Below are positions 44,301 to 52,600 of a DNA stretch of 60,000 nucleotides, in pieces. Each line of letters begins with the position of its first letter. Position 1 is the stretch's first letter. A program made the translations under genes and the position numbers. Source of the stretch: Tubulanus polymorphus (taxonomy: Eukaryota; Nemertea; Palaeonemertea; Tubulaniformes; Tubulanidae); NCBI RefSeq assembly GCF_964204645.1, contig NC_134026.1, positions 31,483,150-31,543,149 of the forward strand, read 5' to 3'. The notes beneath the pieces were generated by a model that saw nothing but the letters and a program-made list of their open reading frames with translations, was not told where the DNA came from and searched no databases.

Positions 44301-44453
44301 AGCGGGAATCCCACTGGGAATTCCCCATCTCTGCCGAGTGGGAATGACGATAACATGAACAAATTACAGTTACCTAATTGTAGATCAAATAAACCGGCAG
44401 GGGTTTCAGGTGTGAATGGTTATCTACCTGTTAATGCCGTCTGGCAGGTGTGA
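26091..44453 (+). CDS. Receptor 2: gp130/Domeless-type class I cytokine receptor (17 exons)
   Basis: Predicted JAK/STAT-coupled receptor. Exons: 26091-26175, 26295-26606, 27879-28044, 32278-32304, 36719-36894, 37106-37269, 37637-37820, 38448-38539, 38829-39081, 39819-39967, 40585-40753, 41271-41438, 41532-41681, 41765-41855, 41962-42025, 42118-42273, 43023-44453. Frame is continuous, giving 1278 residues. Order: signal peptide; Ig-like D1 (28-132); D2 (133-255); D3 (256-371) ending in W-S-E-T-S, a near WSxWS; FNIII-like D4-D6 (372-486, 487-592, 593-698); Ile/Val-rich TM (about 705-726); Box1-like V-E-I-K-L-P-P-R (about 738-745); acidic E-A-E-E-E-E; 550-residue tail. Tail tyrosines sit in repeated Y-L-P, Y-V and Y-S contexts, with no YxxQ seen. 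The 27-nt exon at 32278 is optional because skipping it keeps frame. Domain-border introns are phase 1, as in receptor 1. Long introns are minisatellite-filled. Confidence 0.85.
26618..27850. repeat. 32-bp minisatellite filling receptor-2 intron 2
   Basis: About 38 copies of a 32-bp unit built of 'gagacacatacactggtatg' plus 'tgactcttacct' begin about 11 nt after the donor at 26607 and stop about 30 nt before the acceptor. Each unit contains CACATAC/GTATGTG, a perfect 7-bp inverted repeat with a 4-nt loop. Confidence 0.98.
28259..28922. mobile_element. MITE with internally amplified 47-bp array
   Basis: The left end 'ggcccagttgcaaagtca' is mirrored by the right end 'tgactgtgcaactgacc' (15 of 17 bases pair by eye). 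Between them are about thirteen copies of a 47-bp unit containing 'tggtcttaagttgttagatt' and 'ggttatagaaccaaaatgag'. A copy with about one to two units lies near 38645-38785, suggesting that the element existed first and the array grew inside it. It sits in receptor-2 intron 3. Confidence 0.75.
29368..29420. repeat. (GAT)n microsatellite
   Basis: About 17 GAT units with one ATTAT interruption, in receptor-2 intron 3. Confidence 0.95.
29585..29965. repeat. ~32-bp minisatellite, degenerating rightward
   Basis: About eight units of 'ttaactgattgtctgattgt' plus 'gtgaacgcttga', then shorter 'gaagactgattgtctgat' units. The 103-codon minus frame here is repeat-derived. Confidence 0.93.
30415..30915. 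repeat. 29-bp GCT-rich minisatellite
   Basis: About sixteen copies of a 29-bp unit containing 'ggtagctgctgctgctggta' and 'gctggtggt'. Because 29 is not divisible by three, the minus frame cycles as a 29-residue Gln/Pro/Ser/Thr repeat, which explains the 180-codon pseudo-ORF. The same 29-bp family recurs inverted at 58228-58400. Confidence 0.95.
31010..31175. repeat. ~54-bp repeat, three copies
   Basis: 'gagaatgaggaaacaacctc' with 'tcctctactgataacagt' occurs three times with one or two changes. Confidence 0.93.
31348..31475. mobile_element. Fold-back (MITE-like) element
   Basis: 'ttcctccacatttcattcta' on the left pairs with 'tagaatatgaaatggaggaa' on the right, with 'atttat/ataaat' inside, around a core of about 70 bp. 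There are no coding remains. It lies in receptor-2 intron 3. Confidence 0.6.
32395..33990. repeat. 27-bp minisatellite, ~1.6 kb, receptor-2 intron 4
   Basis: Some 50 copies of 'gactgcagatagggactact' plus 'gcagagt', with shorter 'gtagagtgactgct' units in the first third. The array starts about 90 nt after the donor of the 27-nt exon. Its 409-codon frame (repeat D-R-D-Y-C-R-V-T-A) is a period-of-27 artefact: it has no splice logic and the unit has no known counterpart. Confidence 0.97.
34078..34312. repeat. 20-bp minisatellite
   Basis: About twelve copies of 'tacaggtcgggctaaccagt', in receptor-2 intron 4. Confidence 0.97.
34553..35135. repeat. 61-bp satellite-like array, about ten copies
   Basis: The period is exactly 61 bp ('gtatctgaggcagtg' at 34556, 34617, 34678 and so on). 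Each unit contains GAGGC-agtg-GCCTC, a short hairpin, followed by another 'gaggc'. Confidence 0.97.
35500..35620. repeat. 24-bp repeat
   Basis: Four to five units of 'atctcaagatgacaatctct' plus 'tgat'. Confidence 0.9.
36130..36640. repeat. Irregular 15-21-bp CTG-rich minisatellite
   Basis: Units such as 'gctgacgctgcacctgccga' and 'tgctgcagctgctggcacct'. Open frames on both strands are compositional. The array ends about 80 bp before the acceptor of receptor-2 exon 5. Confidence 0.93.
37260..37560. repeat. 27-bp array duplicating the exon-6 splice donor
   Basis: About eleven copies of a 27-bp unit containing 'ctatcaaatctcgatcgg' and 'gtaaacatt'. The first unit overlaps the exon 6 end (C-T-C-A-A-T-C-A-G / GTAAAC), so every later unit carries a donor-like CGG/GTAAAC in the same reading frame. 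Confidence 0.97.
37830..38338. repeat. 38-39-bp minisatellite, receptor-2 intron 7
   Basis: About thirteen copies of a unit with 'gagggggagaggatcagtat' and 'cagacccattatcgcacc', starting about 10 nt after the donor at 37821. All three plus frames stay open, which gives three overlapping spurious ORFs. Confidence 0.97.
38645..38785. mobile_element. Relative of the 28.3-kb MITE, without array expansion
   Basis: Contains 'agactggtctcaagttgtta' and 'gatcggcta', matching the 47-bp unit of 28259-28922, with end-like 'actgggcacaatcatgac' and 'catcactgtaaaactga'. In receptor-2 intron 8. Confidence 0.6.
39435..39566. mobile_element. MITE with ~22-bp terminal inverted repeats
   Basis: The left end 'ggccagtttcacgaaaaagt' pairs with the right end 'actttttcgtgaaactgggc', leaving an ~85-bp core with no coding capacity. 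In receptor-2 intron 9. Confidence 0.8.
39980..40520. repeat. 21-bp minisatellite, receptor-2 intron 10
   Basis: About 25 copies of 'gggaatcccatctgagctga' + 'a', with some shorter 'ccatcagggga' joints. It begins about 14 nt after the donor at 39968. Exon 10 stays open into it until 40207. Confidence 0.97.
40765..41232. repeat. 27-bp minisatellite, receptor-2 intron 11
   Basis: About seventeen copies of 'atcagtgatctcgtactgcg' plus 'ctgttag', alternating 'atcagtgatctcg', 'atcgctgatctcg' and 'atcgctgatcccg' types. It starts about 11 nt after the donor at 40754. Confidence 0.97.
42284..42830. repeat. 25-bp minisatellite, receptor-2 intron 16
   Basis: About 22 copies of 'cattctagtccatgggtcac' plus 'agttt', starting about 10 nt after the donor at 42274. 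Confidence 0.97.
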
Positions 44454-44592
44454 GGTCGAACGCCGTCCGGCAGGTGCGAGATCGAACGCCGTCCGGCAGG
44501 TGTGAGGTCGAACGCCGTCCGGCAGGTGCGAGATCGAACACCGTCCGGCAGGTGCGAGATTGAACACCGTCCGGCAGGTGCAAGATCGACTC
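44435..44592. repeat. 26-bp repeat overlapping the receptor-2 stop codon
   Basis: About six copies of 'gccgtccggcaggtgcgaga' plus 'tcgaac'. The first unit supplies the last codons and the stop (C-A-G G-T-G T-G-A). Later units continue in the 3' UTR. Confidence 0.93.
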
Positions 44593-45029
44593 ACAGCATT
44601 TTGAAAAGGTTTTGGTTCAGTTTAAATGAAAGGCAGCAGCATATCAATCAGTGTGGTGTAAAATATAAACGAATCAAATCGATTAAATAATTCATTACTG
44701 ATTCAACTATAGATCAGTCAGTGATTATTTGATCATTGATTGTGTATTGTTGTTGTGGATTGCTGTGATTATAGAACGGATGGGTGGACCCTCTCCCCCT
44801 GTAGGGGGTGAGGGGGGTGGACCCTCTCCCCCATGCGGGGGGTGAGGGGGGTGGAGCGACAGTAAGCAGTTTATTAACCATCCCCAATTGCTATAAATTT
44901 TGACAACTATTGTTTAAAATTCTATTGATTTTTTGTGCCATTCAGTATTGTATTAAAAACAGGCTTTTAAAAAACAAAACATAAACATACTCATCACTCA
45001 CATGAGTCAAACGTGTATGTATTATCGGA

Positions 45030-45180
45030 GGGGATTGAGAGATGGGGGAGGGGAGTGAGAGATGGGGGAGGGGATTGAGAGATGGGGGAGGGGAGTGAGA
45101 GAAGGGGGAGGGATTGAGAGATGGAGGAGGGGAGTGAGAGATGGGGGAGGGATTGAGAGATGGGGGAGGGGAGGGAAGGG
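45030..45180. repeat. ~24-bp G-rich minisatellite
   Basis: About seven units of 'gagagatgggggaggggatt' type. Confidence 0.93.
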
Positions 45181-46049
45181 GGTGTTTACTGCTGTTTTTA
45201 TACCACCAGCAGTTTTATAGTCACTTCCTCTCATTTCTTACAGTTTTTAATGAGGATTTGATAATTGATTGATTAAAGCCCTGATTGATTAGTCAATTTG
45301 TTGATTGACTGATCAGTCAATTGATTGATTGATTGATCATTCAATTAGTTGATTGATCTGTTCATTGATTAATTCAATCAGTCAATTTAGATTCAGCAAA
45401 TGCAAATCATGTGCTACTGATTGAAACTGTCGCTATTGTTGGACACTTCTTTATCGTCAATGGTTACCGTAAATATAGTTGTATTATCTATGAACTGATA
45501 ATTTGAAAATATGTTTTGTACAAAAAGTAATGAGTTGCTGATATATCATAATTATTATTATTATTATTATTATGAAGAAATTATTCGTGGAAAATTTCAT
45601 GTCATTTCCGATTCATAGTTATTGATTGATAGCTGAGCCCCGCCTCCTTTGCTACTGTAATCGATTGATTGACAGCTGAGCCCCGCCCGTTGTTATCTAG
45701 CTCATACTGTGTTTCAACGTTGAAAATTATTTGTGATAAAATTCTGGTTATATTTGTTCAATTTTTCATTATCAACCAATCAAATTCTCTACCGGTGATT
45801 GGTGATTGGTTGCTATGGTTTCATGTAACCCCGGTGATACAACTGTTGACTCTCGTTTCTATGGCAACCCAAAGTATTTGTGATAACGGTTAGAAAATGA
45901 TCCTCCCCCCCCCCCCCCCCCCGGTACCTGGACCCCGGTTATTGTTCTTACGCTTGTGATAAATTCTTAAACTTCCGCGGCTGGCGATGATTTAGAAAAG
46001 ATTATTGAGTTATTTGAGAATGATATGAAATTTTCCACTGCATAACTAT

Positions 46050-46222
46050 GCGCCGTCTGCTCCGGCGCGTGACGTCTGCTCCGGCGCGTGACGTCTGCTC
46101 CGGCGCGTGACGTCTGCTCCGGCGCGTGACGTCTGCTCCGGCGCGTGACGTCTGCTCCGGCGTGTGACGTCTGCTCCGGCGCGTGACGTCTGCTCCGGCG
46201 CTCGACGTCTGCTCCGGCGCGC
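46050..46222. repeat. 19-bp GC-rich minisatellite
   Basis: About nine units of 'cgtctgctccggcgcgtga'. It is GC-rich and CpG-rich within an AT-rich background. Confidence 0.97.
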
Positions 46223-47304
46223 GATGTTATTAGAGGTTAAAACTTGTTCGTTAAGTTTATAATGAGAGGTTTTTAAAATCGAGATTCGTCACGATTTAAA
46301 TGATTATTAATGTATATTTTTAAAACGAGATCAAGAAAAGAAAAAACGGAAAAGAAGAATTTCTCAAAAATCGAATAATTCAACGCATTATTGAAGAATT
46401 GGTCGGCATTGACGAATATTGATTAAATTTAGGGGCATTTTCTGATTGAATAAATTTATTTATTACAGATAATAATAATATTTTGATTATAATCAAACTG
46501 TATATACCAATAAATGGGGCTAGCGATGCAGCGCCCCCTGGTAGGGAATACAGGTAATACGTGCGGTACTTATGAAGCCCCTTTTGAGTTTAAATCATTC
46601 GTGTGAAACTCAATAAAGTATAACATTGATATTTTGTTGATTTGTAAATAGATGATGAATAATTAACACATTCTGTGGCAAGTGACCTTTGGCAATCCGA
46701 TCTACAAGTTTATTACATTAAACAAAACCCAGTTCGACAGTTCCACAGATATCTGTTCGATTTGACTATAGATGTGAAGTTCAAATAATTTCAGCTTGGA
46801 TCTAGTTTCACAGTTGTTGCCTGAATCAAATCAATTTTCAATTTTCCACTGGAACTGGGTTCGCTGTGGTATTCAAGAATTGATAATCCAAGATAAACTT
46901 AACAGATTATCAAGATTGAATAATTTACTAAACTAGGATTTAAACTACATGTTAATCATGGATTAATTATCAATAGACAAAGATAATTTTCAATCTGCTG
47001 TTATAACAATTATTCCTGGATTATTATTATTTGTGCAATATAATGAATGATTTATGATAAATATATATATATATATATATTTATATATATTGTAATAGAA
47101 GTCGATTTGATTTTTGTAAATATTAGAAAATTGTATCAGAATTTTTATTTAACAATCTGTGGTCACATGCCACAGGCGGTGGCTCTTGATGTCGATCGTA
47201 GTAGTTTTTTTAAACGCACATTTTATGAGTTGTACCTCAAAAATTACTCTTTATTATTTGTCAATACTGAATGTATCATATTTGAACACTCAGTAGAACT
47301 AGTT

Positions 47305-47600
47305 CAGTAATGGCGCGCACTAGTGTGATCAATGGCGTGCTCTAATGTGATCACTGGTGCACTAGTGTGATCAAACGCGCACTAATGTGATCAATGACAC
47401 GCACTAGTGTGATCACTGGTACACTAGTGTGATCACTGGCACGCACTAGTGTGATCACTCGTACACTAGTGTGATCAATGGCACACTAGTGTGATCACTG
47501 GCACGCACTAGTGTGATCACTCGTACACTAGTGTGATCAATGGCACACTAGTGTGATCAATGGCGCACACTTGTGTGATCACTGGTGCGCACTGTGATCA
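47305..47600. repeat. ~20-24-bp minisatellite
   Basis: About fourteen imperfect units of 'cactagtgtgatcaatggc' type with variants 'cactggtgc' and 'ctcgtacac'. Confidence 0.95.
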
Positions 47601-48084
47601 AGTCCCATACAATGATTAGTAACAGCAATTACAGCTGAGATGAGTCTGAATTCTAGGGATTTGAGTGCGCACCTGCTGCATTGAGTCTTAAGGATTGTGC
47701 AGCTTCTGCAGCTGAGTTGTAAGGATTTAAGTGTGCAGCTGCTGCAGCTGAGTGTCACGGGTTTTAATGTATATATTTTGTATGATCTATTAAAAAGAAA
47801 GTAAGAAATCATATCTATTGATGAGGTGACCTTAATTGAGGTCACGAGAGACCTCCCTATGTGAGAGTTTAGTTTAAACGTGCCTGCCTCAAGAGAGAGG
47901 TCAGATTAGAGTTGACCTCCGTGGAGGTAAGAGAGGTCAGGTAAGATGACTATCACAGCTATAGTTGATGTATATGACTATTATGTATTATTAGATGTTA
48001 CTATTTTTAAGAAATAAACACTGTGAAATGTGCTATGGATAAAACAGGAATGGTTTCTTTAATTTCTATCAATCATAAAAGGGA

Positions 48085-49335
48085 GCAGATATACAGGGAT
48101 GTCCCGGGTTCGAAGTGACTAAGACTTATTCTGAGTGGTCTTGATGCTGAATAGAGGATGTACAGGGGTGTCCCAGGTTCGAACCCAGTAATTACTGATG
48201 CTGATTCAGAGTGGTACTGATGCTGAATGGAGGATGTACAGGTGTGTCCCAGGTTCGAATCCAGTGACTGATGCTAATTCTGGAAACTGACTAGCAGGTA
48301 AACGAGGTTCGAATCCAATAATTATTGATGCTGAATAGAGGATGAAGCGGATTCCTGTATTGCATAGACTGCCTGTTACGATAAGTTCGCCATCTATTGG
48401 AAATTCGTGAAACTATTAAAATCATAGAATTGACAAAGTTTTAGAATGAACTATTTTTCGCATGCGCCCTCTACCGGAATATAGGTTTGATGCCTTCATA
48501 GCAAGATGTCCCGGGCTCAAACCCAGTAATTACTGATACTGATTCAGAGTGGCCCTGATGCTGATTAGATGATGTACAGGGGTGTCCTGGGTTCGAAACC
48601 AGTAGTGGTCGAAGTTGTCCTGATGCTGAATAGAGGATGTACAGGGGTGTCCCGACCGTACGGTGCTGCCGCTATGCTCATCGTTAGCAGGATTTCCATA
48701 CACTAACTGAAGTCAACTCTGGCAATCGACGTGCTGTCCTGTTATACTCCGTAATCCTTGCTTGCCAGAGTTGACTAACGTTAGTGTATGAAAATCCCGC
48801 TACCGATGAGCATAGAGGCAGCACCGTACGGTGAAATGTTGATATCTTAACAAAAGTAATTATTGATGGTTCAGAGTGGTCCTGATGCTGAATAGAGGAT
48901 GTACAGGGGTGTCCCGGGTTCGAACCTGGTAATTACTGATACTGATCCAGACTGATCCTGATTAGAGGATGTACAGGGGTGTCCCGGGTTCGAACCCAGT
49001 AATTACTGATGCTGAATCCAGAGTGGTATCTTAACAAAAGTAATTACTGATGGTTCAGAGTGGTCCTGATGCTGAATAGAGGATGTACAGGGGTGTCCCG
49101 GGTTCGAACCTGGTAATTACTGATACTGATCCAGACTGATGCTGAATAGAGGATGTACAGGGTCGTCCCGGGTTCAAAACCAGTAATTACTGACACTGAT
49201 TCTGAGTCTCCTGATGCTGAATAGAAGATGTACAGGGGTGTCCAGGGTCCGAACCCAGTAATATCTAACGCTGATTCAGAGTGATTTCAAGGTGGTCATG
49301 ATGTTGAATAGAGATGTACAGGGATGTCTCAGGTT
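48085..49335. repeat. ~75-90-bp tandem family carrying Pol III B-box-like motifs
   Basis: About twelve units contain 'gaggatgtacaggggtgtcc', then 'gggttcgaaccca', then 'gtaattactgatgctgattc'. GGTTCGAANCC is the consensus B box of tRNA genes and SINEs. I see no matching A box, cloverleaf or poly-A tail. The array is interrupted by a fold-back element (48655-48832) and ends about 35 bp from the tRNA-Ile gene. The same family lies inverted at 58965-59250. Confidence 0.85.
48655..48832. mobile_element. Fold-back element with ~75-bp inverted arms
   Basis: The left arm 'accgtacggtgctgccgcta' through 'gtcaactctggcaa' pairs with the right arm 'ttgccagagttgac' through 'gaggcagcaccgtacggt', with small bulges and a ~45-bp loop. 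It has inserted in the B-box repeat array. No coding remains. The tip resembles the element at 54538-54658. Confidence 0.85.
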
Positions 49336-49368
49336 CTCGGTTCAAAATATAATTTGAGAAAAAAGAAA

Positions 49369-49442
49369 TGGCCAGTGTGGGGGTCGAACCCACGACATTC
49401 GCGTTATTAGCACGACGCTCTAACCGACTGAGCTAACCGGCC
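49369..49442 (-). tRNA. tRNA-Ile (anticodon AAT)
   Basis: Minus strand, 74 nt. Acceptor GGCCGGT pairs with ACTGGCC (one G-T), discriminator A. D-arm GCTC...GAGC around AGTCGGTTA. Anticodon stem TCGTG/CGCGA with loop CTAATAA, anticodon AAT. T-arm around GGGTTCGACCCCC. No intron and no encoded CCA. T-runs right after it (TTTCTTTTTTC) fit a Pol III terminator. Internal A and B boxes are intact. Confidence 0.96.
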
Positions 49443-49624
49443 AACTGACAGAATCGTCAGCTTAGCTTATAGATATATAAACAAAATGCCTCAAGAGCCA
49501 TATCCACTTGAAACTGGAAATTCTTTTCGTAATTAAATTTAGATACGTGTTTGTTATAGCGGTGTTTTAGTTGTCTGTTGTTTATATTTCGTATTGTAGT
49601 GTATTGTATGCCGTTTGGAAATTT

Positions 49625-49690
49625 GTAGCGCCTAATTGAGTTACAATGACGTCATATTGGGGAATCCGGAAATGATTGTCAAACATGGCG
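49625..49690 (+). promoter_or_regulatory. NHLRC2 core promoter motifs
   Basis: A full CRE (TGACGTCA, 49647-49654), an inverted CCAAT box (ATTGG, 49656-49660) and an ETS-type CCGGAA (49666-49671) lie just upstream of the start. The start codon itself sits in a YY1-like 'aaacatggcgga'. This is typical of a TATA-less housekeeping promoter with a very short 5' UTR. Confidence 0.6.
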
Positions 49691-52600
49691 GAAGAATCAG
49701 AATCATTAGCGATAGAAATATTTCTGTCGAAGATTTACGAATTGAACAGTGAAATATTACCAGAAATTACTGATGAAACTGAAAGGCAAAAAGTTCTCAG
49801 GGAGCATATCGAAAGTGTGGAACATCTGAGTGTAATACCGCAATTAACAAGCGGTAGGAAAACACAGCATTCGTCGAGACGTACCCCCCCCCTCGGCCCA
49901 GGCCCCCCAGTCCAGGGCTCTTTCCTCATTCTCTCAGCACACAGGCATTTGACCGAATGATTAAATTTACTGTAATCTACAATAAAAACTTTCATCAGAT
50001 TCGCCATCTCAATCATTCATGATGCAACAGTTCAATGCGCTCCCCTTGTCTCGCCAGCCTAGGCAGGAAACATTCCTATCTCGCTGCTATAATCTGCCCG
50101 CAAATGCTTGCCATGACACATCTCTGATAGTGACACCTCTCTGATAGTGACACCTCCCTGACAGTGACACCTCTCTGACAGTGACACCTCCCTGACAGTG
50201 ACACCTCCCTGACGGGGACACCTCTCTGACGGTGACACCTCTCTGACGGTGACACCTCTCTGATAGTGACACCTCCCTGACAGTGACACCTCTCTGACAG
50301 TGACACCTCCCTGACGGGGACACCTCTCTGACGGTGACACTCTCTGACAGTGACACCTCTCTGACAGTGACAACTCTCTGACAGTTATACCTCTCTGACA
50401 GTGACAGTAACACTCTCTGACAACCATCTCTTAAGCTAATTGATGTCTATGAATTCAAACTAATCGTAGTTTTAATACTATTTTCAGGTATGAAATGGTT
50501 GAATACGAGCAGAGATTTAAATATCGATGATTTACGCGGAAACGTCGTCATATTTGATTTTTTCACGTATTGTTGCGTCAACTGCCTCCATATTTTACCC
50601 GATTTACGTGACCTCGAACGTGAATATCCGCCTGAAGAGGGCGTTGTAGTCGTCGGAGTTCATTCGGCTAAATTCGCAAACGAGAAATTAACGTCTAATA
50701 TTCACAACGCCATTTTACGCTTCGATATAAAACATCCGGTCATTAACGATTCCGGTATGTTACTATGGCAACAGTATTGTATCCAGTGTTGGCCGACGTT
50801 GCTGATTGTTGGACCGAATTTTCAGCCGATTTTTACGATTGTCGGTGAAGGTCACAAAAAAACGTTATTCGAATACACTCGACTAGTCTTGGATTATTTT
50901 AAAAGCCGGGATCAGATTTTAATCAAAGAATTACCGATTAAACTCGAGTCAAGACGATTAACGGAAAACAATGAAATTCAACTCTCTTTTCCGGGTGATA
51001 TTTCATGCAGCGATGATGGACGATTATTGGCTGTTTCAGATTCAGGGAACAATAGATTGTTAATAGTTGATAGAAGTGGATTTATACAAGTAAGATTTTC
51101 ATACTTTACGAGAATGCATCCACAGTTCAGGATCCAGGACTGTGGAACTGGATTCAGAACTGTAGTACTGGATTCAGAACTGTGGAACTGGATTCAGGAC
51201 TGGAACTGGATTCAGAACTGTGGAACTGGATTCAGGACTGTGGAACTGGATTCAGGACTGTGGAACTGGATTCAGGACTGTGGAACTGGATTCAGGACTG
51301 TGGAACTGGATTCAGGACTGTGGAACTGGATTCAGAACTGAGGAACTGGATTCAGGACTGGAACTGGATTCAGAACTGTGGAACTGGATTCAGAACTGTG
51401 GAACTGGATTCAGAACTGTGGAACTGGATTCAGAACTGTGGAACTGGATTCAGGACTGTGGAACTGGATTCAGGACTGTGGAAGTGGAATCTGATTGATT
51501 ATTTGATATTGCAGCATGTTATTGGTGGAACTGATGCTGGGTTTAATGATGGTCAATTCGATGAATGTAGATTCCGTAATCCACAAGGAACAGTTTGGAA
51601 ACAACAATCAATTTACGTTGCTGATACTGACAATCATTCTATTAGACTGGTAACTTTCATTATCCTAAACTCATTCTGTATCCTCGAGATGAGTTATCGT
51701 GTTATCGTGTTATCGTGTTATCATGTTTTTTAATTATATGTAGGTTGATTTGAATGAGTTATCAGTAACGACTATAGCTGGAACTGGTCTGATGGGTAAT
51801 GATAAAACAGGGGGTAATCCTGGTTTAAACCAGACGTTATCATCACCTTGGGACGTTACAATTATTCCAGGTATTTTTATTTCCGTTAAAATATGTCGTA
51901 CTTTTCAAACTGATATTTAGTAAGTAAATGATGTTGATATATCGTTGTTTGGATACAGAGTTGCCGATATTACTGATAGCTATGGCCGGAACGCATCAAA
52001 TTTGGGCTTATTTCTTAGAAGATTTCACCTGGTGGAAAAACAGGTAACTACGATAAAACTAAAGCAGAAGTCTTTGTAGTTATTATGACTTAACCAAATA
52101 ATGTCTTAAATTGATTAAGAAATAGAAACTTGGAGTCAAAATAGAGACAACTTTAGAGTAATGTGACAACTTAGATTAGCCCTCTCTCACCCTCTCTCCC
52201 TCACTCTCCCTCTCCCCTCACTCTCCCCCTCACCCTCTCTCTCCCTCTCTCCTCACCCCCTCACCCTCTCTCTCCCACTCTCCTCACCCCATCTCCCCCT
52301 CTCCCCTCTCCCCCTGGTTATTTGAGGTATATTTATTTTCAGGTCGTACAACAGATATGATTGCGTTGCCGTGGTTGGAAATGGTAATGAAGAGAATCGT
52401 AACAATAGTTACCCTCATCGTTCTGGTTTCGCTCAACCGTCTGCTCTCGTTGTCACCGGTAACGCAACAGACGGCTCTGTGTTTGTTGCAGATAGTGAAA
52501 GTTCCAGTATTCGCATGATTTCGCTGAAAGATGGCGCTGTGAAAGCATTTGTTGGAGGTGACAGGGACCCAATGGTAAGTTTTAAAAACATGACAAATCT

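Larger units (their letters stand above)
44593..48080. other. Intergenic spacer with simple repeats
   Basis: No gene is supported. It holds a G-rich array (45030-45180), GATT-type tetramers near 45270-45400, a duplicated 'gctgagccccgcc' (45632 and 45673), a poly-C run (45903-45922), a 19-bp GC-rich array (46050-46220) and a 'cactagtgtgatcaatggc' array (47310-47590). AATAAA motifs near 46509 and 46612 could end the receptor-2 transcript. Confidence 0.6.

Noticed and set aside
47579-47845. Cys-rich minus-strand ORF with C-S-S-C-T-L-K-S-L-like repeats
   Set aside because: It arises from three local 'gcagctgctgcagctgag'-type repeats and has no signal peptide or exon support.
49369-49442. Possibility that the B-box repeats at 48-49 kb are tRNA genes
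   Set aside because: Only the 49369-49442 copy folds into a cloverleaf with A box, anticodon arm and terminator. The repeat units have the B box only.
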